A stretch of DNA of 64,000 nucleotides from Alphaproteobacteria bacterium (lineage in GTDB: Bacteria > Pseudomonadota > Alphaproteobacteria > UBA8366). The notes below the pieces were generated by a model. It was given only the letters and a program-made list of their open reading frames with translations, ran no database searches and was not told the DNA's origin. Below are positions 48,734 through 58,778 of this stretch, piece after piece. A program made the translations under genes and the position numbers. Position 1 is the stretch's first letter, and every line of letters starts with the position of its first letter. The stretch is taken from assembly GCA_028281325.1 (NCBI GenBank), contig JANQKC010000021.1, positions 338,167-402,166 on the forward strand. Reading direction: 5' to 3'.

Positions 48734-49340
48734 ACCGTCCGCCGCGCCAGTTCTCGTGCTGGCTTCGGCCAGTCGGTCGCGGTTGACCATGCTGCGGAAT
48801 GCCGGACTCGATCCGATCCAGGACGCATCGGCGGTCGACGAGGATCGGGTGAAACAATCGCTGAAGGCGCGCGGTGCCGATACCGCTCAGATCGCGGTGA
48901 AGCTGGCCGAATTGAAGGCCCAGGAAACGGCGCAACGGCACCCGGGCGCCTTCGTGATCGGCGCGGATCAGATGCTCGACTGCGACGGCGCTTGGTTCGA
49001 CAAGCCGCCCGATCTGGCGCGGGCGCGCGGTCATCTTCGGTCGCTGCGCGGCAGGACGCATGAATTGGTCACGGCGGCGGTCGTCGTCCGCGACGGCGCG
49101 GGCGTTTGGCAGCATGTGGACCGTGCCCGGTTGACCATGCGCGATTTCAGCGACGCGTTCATCGACGACTATCTCGACCGGGTCGGGACGGCGGCCTGCC
49201 GGTCGGTTGGCGCCTATCAGCTCGAAGGGTTAGGGGCGCAACTGTTCAGCCGGATCGACGGCGATTTCTTCACTATCCTCGGCCTGCCGCTGCTGCCGCT
49301 GCTTGACACGCTGCGCGATCATGGGATCGTCGCCGAATGA
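48726..49340 (+). CDS. maf: Maf family nucleotide pyrophosphatase
   Basis: 204 residues from ATG 48726. The start LVLASASRSRLTML has the SxSxR nucleotide-binding motif. The later FVIGADQML has Gln, as in the YceF (7-methyl-GTP) subgroup rather than the Thr of the YhdE dTTP/UTP group. It hydrolyses non-canonical nucleotides. It overlaps ppsR and aroE (ATGA). Confidence 0.9.
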   Translation: MSEPSAAPVLVLASASRSRLTMLRNAGLDPIQDASAVDEDRVKQSLKARGADTAQIAVKLAELKAQETAQRHPGAFVIGADQMLDCDGAWFDKPPDLARARGHLRSLRGRTHELVTAAVVVRDGAGVWQHVDRARLTMRDFSDAFIDDYLDRVGTAACRSVGAYQLEGLGAQLFSRIDGDFFTILGLPLLPLLDTLRDHGIVAE

Positions 49341-50176
49341 TTCTCACCGGCTCGGCAAAACTCGCGGGCGTCATGGGCTGGCCGATCGGCCATTCCCGAT
49401 CGCCGCGGCTGCATGGACATTGGCTCGACCGGCACGGCATCGATGGGGCCTACGTGCCGCTTGCCGTCGCGCCGGAAAATCTGGGCACGGCCTTGCGGGC
49501 GCTGCCGGCGTTGGGGTTTCGCGGCGTGAACCTGACGCTACCGCATAAAGAAGCAGCGGTCGCAGTTTGTGACGATGTGACGGACCAGGCGCGGCGCATC
49601 GGCGCGGTCAACACGATCGTGATCGGCGACGATGGGCGGTTGCACGGCAGCAACACCGACGCCTTCGGCTTTCTCGAAAACCTGACGCAAGGCAGCGGTT
49701 GGCGCGCGGCGGACGGGCCGGTCGTCCTGCTCGGCGCCGGTGGCGCGGCGCGCGGCTTGGCGATTGCCCTGGTCGACGCCGGCGTGACCGAGTTGCGGGT
49801 CCTCAACCGGACTCGGGCCCGCGCCGAAACCCTCGCCGCGGATATCGGCCCGGCAACGGTCGCGGCCTGGGAGGATCGGGCCGATGCGCTCGACGGCGCA
49901 GCGTTGCTGGTGAATTCGACGACTCTTGGCATGACGGGGCAGCCGCCGCTCGACCTCGACCTGTCGCGCCTGCCGACCGGCGCGGTGGTCAACGATATTG
50001 TTTATGCCCCGTTGGAAACGCCGTTGTTGGCGGATGCGCGCGCGCGCGGCAACCCGGTGGTCGACGGTCTCGGCATGCTGCTGTATCAGGCGCAGCCGGG
50101 CTTCAAAGCGTGGTTCGGCGTGAAGCCCGCGGTCGATGCGGCGTTGCGCGATTTCGTGCTGGCCGATCTGGATTGA
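49337..50176 (+). CDS. aroE: Shikimate dehydrogenase (NADP+)
   Basis: 279 residues. The shikimate site is MGWPIGHSRSPRLH with N(L)TLPHK (GVNLTLPHKEA), and NADP binding is in VVLLGAGGAARGLAIAL. A late DGLGMLLYQA motif completes the family pattern. It reduces 3-dehydroshikimate in aromatic amino acid synthesis. Confidence 0.95.
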   Translation: MILTGSAKLAGVMGWPIGHSRSPRLHGHWLDRHGIDGAYVPLAVAPENLGTALRALPALGFRGVNLTLPHKEAAVAVCDDVTDQARRIGAVNTIVIGDDGRLHGSNTDAFGFLENLTQGSGWRAADGPVVLLGAGGAARGLAIALVDAGVTELRVLNRTRARAETLAADIGPATVAAWEDRADALDGAALLVNSTTLGMTGQPPLDLDLSRLPTGAVVNDIVYAPLETPLLADARARGNPVVDGLGMLLYQAQPGFKAWFGVKPAVDAALRDFVLADLD

Positions 50177-50193
50177 GATCGGGAGGCTAACGC

Positions 50194-50808
50194 GTGATCA
50201 TACTCGGACTGACCGGATCGATCGGCATGGGGAAAAGCACGGCGGCGCGCATGCTGCGCCGGCTCGGCGTGCCGGTGCACGATTCCGACGCGGCGGTGCA
50301 CCGCCTGATCGGGCCTGGCGGCCGCGCGGTGGCGGCTGTCGGAAAAGCGTTCCCCGGGGTGGTCGTCGATGGCGCGGTCGACCGGTCGGCGTTGGGGGCC
50401 AAGGTGTTCGGCGACCCCGTCGCGCTGAAGAAGCTGGAAGCCATCCTGCATCCGATGGTGAGCGAGGAGAAAGGCCGTTTCCTGCGGCGGCAAGCGTCGC
50501 AGCGGACCAAGATCGTGGCGCTCGACGTGCCGTTGTTGTTCGAGACCGGCGGCGACCGGGGATGCGACGCGACGATCCTGATCACCGCGCCGCCCTCCAT
50601 CCAGGCCGCCCGCGTGCTGCGCCGCCCCGGCATGACCAAGGAGCGGCTCGAGGAGATTCGCGCAAGGCAGATGCCGGAGCTGGAAAAGCGCCGCCGTGCC
50701 GATTTCATCGTGCAATCCGGCCTCGGCCATCGATTGACCTTGCAGCGGTTGACGGCAATCGTCAGACTCATGTCGAAGCGGCGCGGCCGTCACTGGCCGC
50801 CCTGTTGA
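50194..50808 (+). CDS. coaE: Dephospho-CoA kinase
   Basis: 204 residues. GTG start at 50194 is supported by GGGAGG 7 bases upstream. P-loop GLTGSIGMGKST, then DSDAAVH, and the lid region RLEEIRARQMPELEKRRRADF. It performs the last step of CoA synthesis. Lies between aroE and dnaQ. Confidence 0.94.
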   Translation: MIILGLTGSIGMGKSTAARMLRRLGVPVHDSDAAVHRLIGPGGRAVAAVGKAFPGVVVDGAVDRSALGAKVFGDPVALKKLEAILHPMVSEEKGRFLRRQASQRTKIVALDVPLLFETGGDRGCDATILITAPPSIQAARVLRRPGMTKERLEEIRARQMPELEKRRRADFIVQSGLGHRLTLQRLTAIVRLMSKRRGRHWPPC

Positions 50809-50847
50809 GTTTCGAATTCTCCCTCCGACCGAAGGTTGCCCGCCACG

Positions 50848-51519
50848 ATGCGTGAAATCGTTCTCGATACGGAAACCACCGGCCTGAACCCGAAGGGCGG
50901 CGACCGCGTCGTCGAAATCGGCTGCGTCGAACTGGTGAACCACATCCTCACCGGCGAGGCGTATCACGTCTATATCAATCCCGAGCGCGACATGCCGGAC
51001 GAGGCGTTTCAGGTGCATGGCCTGTCCGAGGCCTTTCTTGAGAAGCATCCGGTCTTCGCGGCGGTCGCCGGGGATTTCCTCGGCTTCATCGGCGACGCCA
51101 AGCTGATCATCCACAACGCCGGTTTCGACATCGGGTTTCTCAACGCGGAACTGGAACGTTTGGGCCAGGCGACGATCCCGATGAGCCGGGCGATCGACAC
51201 CGTGCAGATGGCGCGGGCGCGCTTTCCCGGCGCGCAGGCCAGCTTGGACGCGCTGTGCCGCCGTTTCGAAATAGACAACAGCTCGCGCACCAAGCATGGC
51301 GCGTTGCTCGACGCGGAATTGCTGGCGGAAGTCTATCTCGAATTGATCGGCGGACGGCAGCCGGGTCTCGAACTCGCGTCGTCCGATGGCGTGACGCAGG
51401 CGCGGCAGGCCGCCGAGCGGCCCTTCCGCCCGGCCCGGCCGCATTCGGCCACCCCCGAAGAACTCGAAGCGCATGCGGCGCTGGTCGATACCTTGAAGGA
51501 TCCGATCTGGCGGCAATAG
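50848..51519 (+). CDS. dnaQ: DNA polymerase III epsilon subunit (3'-5' exonuclease)
   Basis: 223 residues from ATG 50848; a TTG at 50836 is less likely. The exonuclease motifs are ExoI DTETTG, Exo[13 protein letters not shown] and ExoIII with [14 protein letters not shown], a DEDDh enzyme. The C-terminal segment should bind the alpha subunit. Proofreading during replication. Last gene of the operon, converging with secB. Confidence 0.95.
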   Translation: MREIVLDTETTGLNPKGGDRVVEIGCVELVNHILTGEAYHVYINPERDMPDEAFQVHGLSEAFLEKHPVFAAVAGDFLGFIGDAKLIIHNAGFDIGFLNAELERLGQATIPMSRAIDTVQMARARFPGAQASLDALCRRFEIDNSSRTKHGALLDAELLAEVYLELIGGRQPGLELASSDGVTQARQAAERPFRPARPHSATPEELEAHAALVDTLKDPIWRQ

Positions 51520-51558
51520 GTGGGCGTCTTACGTCGATAAGCGGCCCTTCGATTTGCG

Positions 51559-52089
51559 TTACGCCGGCGCCGGTGCGCCGCCTTGCTGGGCCTGGACGCT
51601 GTCGCTGTACATCTTGACGAAATCGATCGGCCCCAACAGCAGTAGCGGAAAGGCGCTGTCCCGGGTCAGGTTCGCCAGGATCGAGCGCGCGAAGGGGAAA
51701 AGCAGGCGCGGCCCTTCGATGAGGACGAGCGGCCGGACGTTTTCCTCCGGCACGGACTCGTCGACATTGGCGATCCCGGCGTAATCCAATTCCGCCAAAA
51801 ACGCCGTATCGTTGCCGTTCTTCGCCGAAACCGACAGCCGCAACGAAACCTCGAACGCCCGCGGCGCCAGATCGTCGGCTTGAACGTTCACGTTGATGTT
51901 CACGTCCGGCTCGTCGAAATCCTGGTAGATCTGCGGCGCTCGGGGATTCTCGTAGGACAGGTCCTTGATATACTGCAGCACGAAATGGATCGGCAGCGCG
52001 AGGCCGGTCTCTTCCTCTCCCTCGCCCCGGATTTGAGGATTGTTGAAACCGGCGCCGTCTGCGTCGCCACCTGTGGTATCGCTGGGCAT
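51559..52089 (-). CDS. secB: Protein-export chaperone SecB
   Basis: 176 residues from ATG 52089, preceded by AAGGAG. The conserved core is LPIHFVLQYIKDLSYENP, DVNINVNVQADDL and LLFPFARSILANLTRDSAFPLLLLGPIDF (parts quoted). Acidic Gly-rich N-terminus and Ala/Pro tail are usual for alphaproteobacterial SecB. It holds preproteins unfolded for SecA. Confidence 0.96.
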   Translation of the reverse strand: MPSDTTGGDADGAGFNNPQIRGEGEEETGLALPIHFVLQYIKDLSYENPRAPQIYQDFDEPDVNINVNVQADDLAPRAFEVSLRLSVSAKNGNDTAFLAELDYAGIANVDESVPEENVRPLVLIEGPRLLFPFARSILANLTRDSAFPLLLLGPIDFVKMYSDSVQAQQGGAPAPA

Positions 52090-52120
52090 TACATGCTCCT
52101 TCTTGGCGTGATTTCGGTGG

Positions 52121-52693
52121 CTAACATGGATCGGCAAGCGGCACAACAGTGCCGCCGCCCGGATGCGGCGCGGTCGGGTCGAAGGCGACCAGATCAGCGT
52201 TCTGCACCCCGTGACCGGTCAGCGCGCGGATGAATCCCCAATGGCTGACGACCAGTGTCCCGCGCCAGTCGCCGCTATCGGTCAGCCGGCCCCGATAGCT
52301 CAGCGACCGCGCGTGAAAATCCGGCTCGCTCTCTTCGAGTGTGGGCCACCATTCTTCTTCGACATGGGTCAGCGTAATGTCCGGCCAACGCATTTCGAGA
52401 TGCGACCGCGGCGTGCCGATGTCGCAGGTGAACACCGCGCGTTCGCCGACCGTCGGGTCGACCGCGACCGGCAGGTCCAGAATCCGGCTGACGATATCCG
52501 CCGTCTCCAGCGCCCGGGTATAGGGGCTGGCAACGATCCGGCGGACCTGCTGTTCCTGTTTCAGATGCGCCGCCGCCGTTTCGACCTGTTCACGGCCGAG
52601 ATCGGTCAGGCCCGGATCGCGTAAACCGGGGTCCGTGCGGGTTTCCGCGTAGTGCACATTGAAATGCGACTGCCCGTGCCGCATTAGAATCAT
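52121..52693 (-). CDS. Histidine phosphatase superfamily protein
   Basis: 190 residues from ATG 52693, with GGAG about 10 bases before. Motifs: MILMRHGQSHFN, the arginine/glutamate region SPYTRALETADIV, and a second His in LVVSHWGFIRAL. It resembles small phosphoglycerate-mutase-like phosphatases. Located between secB and fxsA on the same strand. Substrate unknown. Confidence 0.86.
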   Translation of the reverse strand: MILMRHGQSHFNVHYAETRTDPGLRDPGLTDLGREQVETAAAHLKQEQQVRRIVASPYTRALETADIVSRILDLPVAVDPTVGERAVFTCDIGTPRSHLEMRWPDITLTHVEEEWWPTLEESEPDFHARSLSYRGRLTDSGDWRGTLVVSHWGFIRALTGHGVQNADLVAFDPTAPHPGGGTVVPLADPC

Positions 52694-52739
52694 ATGAGCC
52701 GCTCCGTCATGGTCTATGAGGGTTTGGGGAGAACCCGGC

Positions 52740-53291
52740 CTATTCGATCCGCCGCCAGGGGCTGGACCCTGGGGTGCCGGGTTTGTCCGTGTCGGGTGTA
52801 TCGGTGACGTCGGTATAGTCGCCGTCGATGATCGGGCCGCCCGCGCCCGGTCTTCTGCCCGCTCGGCCGCCCGGTCCCCGGCCGGCACCCGGTCCGACTT
52901 CTTCGCCGTTGACCCAGACCCGCGGGCCCTGTCCGCCGCGCGACAAGCGGCGTAGCACGAAATATCCGAGCGCGATGCGCACGGGCGGCAGGAAAAGGGC
53001 GAAGCCGACGGTATCGGTGATGAATCCGGGGGTCAGCAGCAGCGCGCCGGCCACGAGAAGACACAATCCGGTGAACAGCTCGCCAACCGGCATTTCGCCG
53101 CGGTTGAGCTTTTCCTGGGTTTGCGACAGCACTTTCAGGCCTTGCTGGCGCAGCAGCGCGGTGCCGATCATGGCGGTCAGAACGATGACCGCCAGGGTCC
53201 AGCCGAGTCCGATCATCTCCCCCGCCTTGATGAAGACGGCGATTTCGGCGATCGGGACCAGAATAAAGGCCAGAAGAATCAGTATCGGCAT
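52740..53291 (-). CDS. fxsA: FxsA family membrane protein
   Basis: 183 residues. Three or four membrane segments in the first 115 residues with the family patterns PIAEIAVFIKAG, GTALLRQQGL and LLLTPGFITDTVGF. A Gly/Arg/Pro-rich cytoplasmic tail follows. FxsA in E. coli relieves F-plasmid exclusion of phage T7; its normal role is unclear. The gene diverges from timA. Confidence 0.92.
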   Translation of the reverse strand: MPILILLAFILVPIAEIAVFIKAGEMIGLGWTLAVIVLTAMIGTALLRQQGLKVLSQTQEKLNRGEMPVGELFTGLCLLVAGALLLTPGFITDTVGFALFLPPVRIALGYFVLRRLSRGGQGPRVWVNGEEVGPGAGRGPGGRAGRRPGAGGPIIDGDYTDVTDTPDTDKPGTPGSSPWRRIE

Positions 53292-53499
53292 GCTTGCCCT
53301 TTCCCGGCGAACTGCCTATCTAACATGGATTAGGCGGTTGAACATGCGACACCGAGGCCTCGCCGGGTTCTTGCATCGGGCCGCCTCCATAACCTAAGGT
53401 CAGGGTAGCGCCTATTCAACGGAAGGCCGATGGAAAAGGGACCTGGCAGCGCGGTACGATGAGCTGTCCGACCTACCCTGCGGAGACTGAGAGCATCGA

Positions 53500-54180
53500 A
53501 TGAGCGGCGGTTTCGAATATTTCGATATTATCTTGTTTGCGATGATCGCCGCCTTCCTCGTGTATCGGCTTGGAAGCGTCCTCGGCAAGCGAACCGGTCA
53601 TGAACAGCAGGGGCGCGAGCCTTTCGGGCCGACCAGCGGCGGCGAGGGACCGACCTCGGACGCCGGTAACGATAATGTGGTCGCCATCCCGACCCGCGAC
53701 GAACCCGCCGAAACAGAGCCGGACACCCCACTCGGCGCGGCGATTACACAGATCAAACTGGCGGACCCGGGCTTCACGCGGCAAGGTTTCCTGGACGGTG
53801 CGCGGTCGGCCTTCGAGATGATCATCACCGCCTTCGCGCTCGGCGACATGAAGACCCTACGGTCGTTGTTGAGCGAGGATGTCTACGAAAGCTTCTCCGA
53901 GGCGATCCGCGTGCGCGAGCGCGCGAGCCAGACCAAGGAAACGACCCTGGTCGGGATCGATTCGACCGATATTCTCGAAGCGTCGCTGGAAAACGGCACC
54001 GCGTCGGTGACCGTCAAATATGTCAGCGAGCAGGTGAACGCGACCCGCAGCGAGGATGGCGCGGTCGTCGAAGGCGATCCCAATGCGATCGAGAAGGTGA
54101 CCGATATCTGGACCTTCGCGCGCAACACCAAGACCGCCGATCCGAACTGGTCGCTTGTTGCGACGCGCAGCTCGAATTAG
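53500..54180 (+). CDS. Tim44-like domain protein (TimA)
   Basis: 226 residues. One N-terminal membrane segment (YFDIILFAMIAAFLVYRLGS) is followed by a disordered acidic linker and a Tim44 domain with FLDGARSAFEMIITAFALGD and DIWTFARNTKTADPNWSLVA. This is the bacterial relative of mitochondrial Tim44, common beside secB and mltA in alphaproteobacteria. Peripheral inner-membrane role in protein or envelope biogenesis is likely. Confidence 0.93.
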   Translation: MSGGFEYFDIILFAMIAAFLVYRLGSVLGKRTGHEQQGREPFGPTSGGEGPTSDAGNDNVVAIPTRDEPAETEPDTPLGAAITQIKLADPGFTRQGFLDGARSAFEMIITAFALGDMKTLRSLLSEDVYESFSEAIRVRERASQTKETTLVGIDSTDILEASLENGTASVTVKYVSEQVNATRSEDGAVVEGDPNAIEKVTDIWTFARNTKTADPNWSLVATRSSN

Positions 54181-54202
54181 ACCGCAGCCGCGGTTGCTCC
54201 CC

Positions 54203-55399
54203 ATGATCCGCACCCTCCGGCGCGGCGCGATGATATTGGCGCTGGGGGCGCTCGCCGCCTGCGAGCCGCCGCCTGTCGAACAGGAAGGGTTGCGGCTCTC
54301 GGCCTTGTCCTACGACGACTTGCCCGGCTGGACCGAGGACGACCCGCGCCCGGCGCTGGCGGCTTTCCGGCGGTCCTGCGGCGTGATGCTGACCCGGCCG
54401 GCGAATGCGTCGAGCGGTCCCGGCGCGATCACGGTGATCGCCGAGGATTGGCGTCCCGCCTGCGCCGCCGCCGCCGCCCTGGCCGAAGACGCGTCGGCCG
54501 AGGACACGCGGCGGTATTTCGAAGCGATGTTCCTGCCCTTCGCGGCGCTCGGCCCGGAGGGCGACGACGGCCTGTTCACCGGGTATTTCGAGATCGAGGT
54601 CCGCGGCGCGCGGACCCGGCAGGACGGCTTCGGCGTGCCGATCTACCGCCGGCCGAACGATCACGTGATCGCCGATCTCGGCGTTTTCGACGAGGAGATG
54701 CGCGGCCGGCAATTGGTCGGCCGGGTCGAGGACGGGCGCTTCATCCCCTATCACACGCGCGGCGACATCGAGGGCGGTGTGCTCGGCGACCAAGACCTCG
54801 AAATGCTGTGGATCGACGATCCCGTCGACGTGTTCATGTTGCATGTGCAAGGCTCGGGCCGGGTGATCCTGCCCGACGGCGAGGTGGTCCGCGTCGGCTT
54901 CGCCGGGCATAATGGGCATGACTACGCGTCCATCGGCCGCGCCCTGATCGATCGCGGCGAAATTACCGCCGAAAAGGCGTCCTGGGATGGCATCCGCGGC
55001 TGGATCGACGCGAACCCGGACAAGGCGGCGGCACTGTTCGCCGAGAACCCGCGTTTCATCTTCTTCCGCTTGCTGGAGGGCATCCCGCCGGACGCCGGCC
55101 CGATCGGCGCGCAGGGCGTGCCGCTGACGCCGGGGCGCAGCCTCGCCGTCGACCGCAGCTTCTATCCGATGGGCGTGCCGGTCTGGCTCGACACGAACTG
55201 GCCCAATGACGAATCCCGACCGCTGCGGCGGTTGATGGTCGCCCAGGATGCGGGCGGCGCGATCAAGGGCGTGGTGCGCGGCGATTTCTTCTGGGGCTAC
55301 GGCGCGGCGGCGCTGGCCGAAGCCGGCAAGATGCGCAGCCGCGGCCGCTATTTCATCCTCCTCCCCCGCCCCGCCGCCGCCCGCCTGCCGCAGAGCTGA
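54203..55399 (+). CDS. mltA: Membrane-bound lytic murein transglycosylase A
   Basis: 398 residues from ATG 54203. The lipobox is LGALAACEPP. The MltA barrel includes GLFTGYFEIEVRGARTR and HVQGSGRVILPDGE. The 3D/catalytic-Asp region is VAQDAGGAIKGVVRGDFFWG. It cleaves glycan strands of peptidoglycan at the outer membrane. It begins 22 bases after timA. In related genomes smr usually comes next; here a restriction-modification gene and lutABC intervene. Confidence 0.96.
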   Translation: MIRTLRRGAMILALGALAACEPPPVEQEGLRLSALSYDDLPGWTEDDPRPALAAFRRSCGVMLTRPANASSGPGAITVIAEDWRPACAAAAALAEDASAEDTRRYFEAMFLPFAALGPEGDDGLFTGYFEIEVRGARTRQDGFGVPIYRRPNDHVIADLGVFDEEMRGRQLVGRVEDGRFIPYHTRGDIEGGVLGDQDLEMLWIDDPVDVFMLHVQGSGRVILPDGEVVRVGFAGHNGHDYASIGRALIDRGEITAEKASWDGIRGWIDANPDKAAALFAENPRFIFFRLLEGIPPDAGPIGAQGVPLTPGRSLAVDRSFYPMGVPVWLDTNWPNDESRPLRRLMVAQDAGGAIKGVVRGDFFWGYGAAALAEAGKMRSRGRYFILLPRPAAARLPQS

Positions 55400-55412
55400 C
55401 GGCCGCGACGTG

Positions 55413-58400
55413 CTAAGCTAGTAGGTCGCCTTGGCGGCTATCAGCACCACCACCTCGACCCCCACTAGTTGCATCGAATGCGCCGTCTGCACGCAGTTGG
55501 TCGGCACTTATAAGTACGCTTTTGCATACTCTGTCTAGTAATTTAGCCTGTAGCGGTTCTAGCGAGATCAATCTACCTAGAACGTGAATTAAGTTAATAA
55601 GTTCGGTTGTGTATTCGGCGGGCCAACCATTGGGCTGTATTTGGTTCAACGGCGACGGTTGTCTTCTATCTCCAATTATCGGACGAGATCGATCACGTCG
55701 TCGATAACTAAACCATTGAACTAAGACTTGTTTGCCGGAAACTTCATATTCCCAGATTTCTCTCGGCACATTCTCTATATGTCCTTCTCCGACAATTAGT
55801 CGACGTTTTCCCGCATCATAATCGAGGGAGTCAGGCATACGGGTGCTGTCCGTCGGGATTGCCCCATCCTTCGGAATTAATGGACTGTCGGCACTAGGCA
55901 GACGAGGTGGGCCCATTGGTCGTCCCGCCGATTCATCTGTAAATCGCTCGCCAAAACAGTGTAACCAAATTACTTCCTTGCCAGTGTCGGCCAACTCGCG
56001 AAAAAGAACTCCATCAGCCGTGATTGGTATTCGGAGGCCGGGCTGTATCAGATCGGAACTGAAGCGCTTGGTGTAGTTAGGATGCGCTGCCACAGTCGCT
56101 ATGTAAGCCAACATATCGCTTGCTGAAACAGCAGCACCATAGAGTGTTCCCAAGATGTCTAGGAGATTGCGATTAACGTTTGACAGGTTTTTGTGCTGTT
56201 CTGACCAAAGCGGAAACACGCGTCCGCCTCTGCCATGATAGTGATGTAGATCGGGGATTAACCCTGCAAAGCTAATGGCCGGGCCTCCAGTTGGTGTCCG
56301 ATCATGGGGTGCCGTGAGAAATACTTGGTTGCTTGAATAGTGTTCCCAAAGCGTCGGATTTGGTCGATTTAGAAGCCGATTGTCGGGGATTATCCACTGT
56401 CGATCGAATGAACGGAATGCGTATCGTACAGGCTCTATAACTTTGTGTTTGTCTGAACTGACAGACATAGGTCGAAACTCATGCCCGAATAGTCCACGCG
56501 ACGGCACCCTATTGCTGTGCTTATCTCCGGGTTGGCCACCAACAAGGTGTGGATGAAAAAGCACCTCTCTTCTCTTTGGGTCATTTTCAGCCTGCAAAGT
56601 CTGCCATCTTCGTTGAAGCGATGTTGCGTCCGGCGCCACAACCCATGTCCGACCGGGCATTACGCCGGAACCATTGTAAATAAAAAAATCGTCTATAGAT
56701 GCATATGAATTCCAAGTTCCTGTAGAACTTGGGAAAAAGGACGCTCTATCTTCCGTTGGACAACTCGACCAATTTGAGTCGTCAAGACTTATTCTGGCGA
56801 GTTCCTCAAACTTGTTTTCTCGATGGCTGGGTTGTAGTGACCGATATCTAACGTTTGCGGGTGATGCCGAGCCTTCATCAGATTTTCGGAGTGCGATTAC
56901 GATGCAGATCGGTTGTTGAACACCTTCGAATATTCTTGTTGATATGGCTGGCTGGTGACCTTCCGGAGAGCAATCAATGATCCAGATTTCGTCTGCCTCT
57001 CGGCGTAAGTCAGCTCTCATTTTTTGGAAACCCGGGCCGTTCAAGAACCCTGCGACCGTGATAAAGGAGATTACGCCTTTTCGGTCTATTGGTCGTTCTG
57101 CATTCTGTCCAATCTCTCCGTCTCCAAAGACTTTCCAGGTCGCCCATCGCCAAAAATATATGTAAAGATTTCGCAAGTGTTTCGTATGGCTACCAACCTT
57201 CCATCCCGGAGGCGGCATCCAATCCTGCAAAGGCCCTGCACGATTTCCACTACCTCGTTCGACCCACCCCCCTTGTCCTTTTGCTCGTTCCTTGTAAGGC
57301 GGATTTCCAATTACGACAGTGATAGGCTCTTCGCGTTTTACTTGATTTGCTTTCCTACGTGATTCCGCAAGGGGCTCAAGAATTGCTGGTATCCATTCCT
57401 GTTCAGCGAATGGGTTGCCGAGCGTATCGGTTACAAACAGACGCATTGCGGGAGTTGCGTTGGATTGTGGACCCATCAACTCATCAATTTCAGCTAGCAG
57501 CCGAAGTTGCGCAACAGCGTACGGTCCGAATTGGATTTCAAATCCGATTAGCCTGGAAACGGCGGCATGAATGGCGCCAGGCACAGCGCCTGGTCCCTGA
57601 TCTTCTGCAGTCTTTTCGGCGATTCTTCTTAATATACCTAAAAGATAAGTGCCGGTTCCCATTGCGGGATCGGCTATTCGCACATCGGGAGACCCCAAAC
57701 CATTCGGTAGACAAAACCGAGAAGGAGACCGAAGCGCTTCATCGACTAGCCTAACCATCGCTTGCACCACTTGAGGGGGTGTATAATACGATCCTGTCTT
57801 TTTCCTCAGGTCGTTGTCATACACGCTGAGAAATTTCTCGTAAAAATACAACCATGCCTCTGGCTCACCTTTGCTAATCGTTGGCCAATCTACGACATCA
57901 AGAACTCTAGTTAATGTTCTAAGAGAAGTTTTAAGTGTTGCAGCGTTCTCAGCATCATCGGTCAAAAGACGTAGGGCCGCTCCAATTAGGGAATTGGTTT
58001 GTCGAAGCTCACGCGCCACATGATCAAGTCCCTCACTCAACGATATTTCTTTCGCGCGCGCCATTAAAAGGCCAAAAGTTACGGCTTGCGCATATCCGTC
58101 CGCGAATGCCTCATCCGTAGCGCTGGGAAACAATAGTTTACGCCAGTCTTCAGCCAAGCTCGTTAAAGGTTCAGAGCCTACCGAGAGTTGTTCCGCCACT
58201 TCTTCACGGAGAAGTCGACAAAGGCGCGCTATTACTTCTGCTAGTTGTGGCGCTGTTCGGGGTGATTGTGGTTGCCATTGGAAGAAATCCCCAAACAATG
58301 ATAAGAGCGAGGTTGGGGCGGATAGTTTGCTCCCAGATTTAATGACATCGCCATCAAGATGAACAAGCGCTCCTTCTAGAACACCATCACGCCAAAGGCT

Positions 58401-58778
58401 GAATTCATTCCCATCGGTATAGAGCAGATTAGGTAGAGTCTTCAGCTTTTCCCATTGCTCTTTATCATGACGGTCTCGAAACTTCCGAGGATCTGCTCCC
58501 TTACCAGGGGCTTTAACTTCAATAAAACCAACTAGATTGTTGTAAAGCGTAACTGCGTAATCCGGGCGAGTTTTTAAATCCGCTAGCGACGATTCGCCAA
58601 CGGGTACGACAGCATCGGAAGGCAAGCCCGTCAAAACAGAAAGATCCACGATCAAAGATTCGAGCGGCGCACGTAATTGGTCTTCCGGCGCTCCAGATAC
58701 CGATGGATTATTCAGTTTAGCCTTTGCGGCAGCGCCAAATTTTGCAATTAAGGCGTTAAGGCCTTCGGTAACGTTCAC
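55413..58778 (-). CDS. Single-chain restriction-modification enzyme, type ISP/IIG-like
   Basis: 1121 residues, GTG start preceded by AAGGAAG. A predicted N-terminal nuclease has Asp73, Glu87 and Lys89 (PDYAV then GFIEVKA), a PD-(D/E)xK pattern. A helical region leads to an N6-adenine methyltransferase: KTGSYYTPPQVV at 327-338, SAM motif DPAMGTGTYLL from 370, catalytic NPPY at 492-495. The rest is probably target recognition. No Walker-type helicase block is visible between nuclease and methylase, unlike LlaBIII-type ISP enzymes (about 1500 residues). Base composition is clearly more AT-rich than neighbours, indicating transfer. Confidence 0.85.
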   Translation of the reverse strand: MNVTEGLNALIAKFGAAAKAKLNNPSVSGAPEDQLRAPLESLIVDLSVLTGLPSDAVVPVGESSLADLKTRPDYAVTLYNNLVGFIEVKAPGKGADPRKFRDRHDKEQWEKLKTLPNLLYTDGNEFSLWRDGVLEGALVHLDGDVIKSGSKLSAPTSLLSLFGDFFQWQPQSPRTAPQLAEVIARLCRLLREEVAEQLSVGSEPLTSLAEDWRKLLFPSATDEAFADGYAQAVTFGLLMARAKEISLSEGLDHVARELRQTNSLIGAALRLLTDDAENAATLKTSLRTLTRVLDVVDWPTISKGEPEAWLYFYEKFLSVYDNDLRKKTGSYYTPPQVVQAMVRLVDEALRSPSRFCLPNGLGSPDVRIADPAMGTGTYLLGILRRIAEKTAEDQGPGAVPGAIHAAVSRLIGFEIQFGPYAVAQLRLLAEIDELMGPQSNATPAMRLFVTDTLGNPFAEQEWIPAILEPLAESRRKANQVKREEPITVVIGNPPYKERAKGQGGWVERGSGNRAGPLQDWMPPPGWKVGSHTKHLRNLYIYFWRWATWKVFGDGEIGQNAERPIDRKGVISFITVAGFLNGPGFQKMRADLRREADEIWIIDCSPEGHQPAISTRIFEGVQQPICIVIALRKSDEGSASPANVRYRSLQPSHRENKFEELARISLDDSNWSSCPTEDRASFFPSSTGTWNSYASIDDFFIYNGSGVMPGRTWVVAPDATSLQRRWQTLQAENDPKRREVLFHPHLVGGQPGDKHSNRVPSRGLFGHEFRPMSVSSDKHKVIEPVRYAFRSFDRQWIIPDNRLLNRPNPTLWEHYSSNQVFLTAPHDRTPTGGPAISFAGLIPDLHHYHGRGGRVFPLWSEQHKNLSNVNRNLLDILGTLYGAAVSASDMLAYIATVAAHPNYTKRFSSDLIQPGLRIPITADGVLFRELADTGKEVIWLHCFGERFTDESAGRPMGPPRLPSADSPLIPKDGAIPTDSTRMPDSLDYDAGKRRLIVGEGHIENVPREIWEYEVSGKQVLVQWFSYRRRDRSRPIIGDRRQPSPLNQIQPNGWPAEYTTELINLIHVLGRLISLEPLQAKLLDRVCKSVLISADQLRADGAFDATSGGRGGGADSRQGDLLA

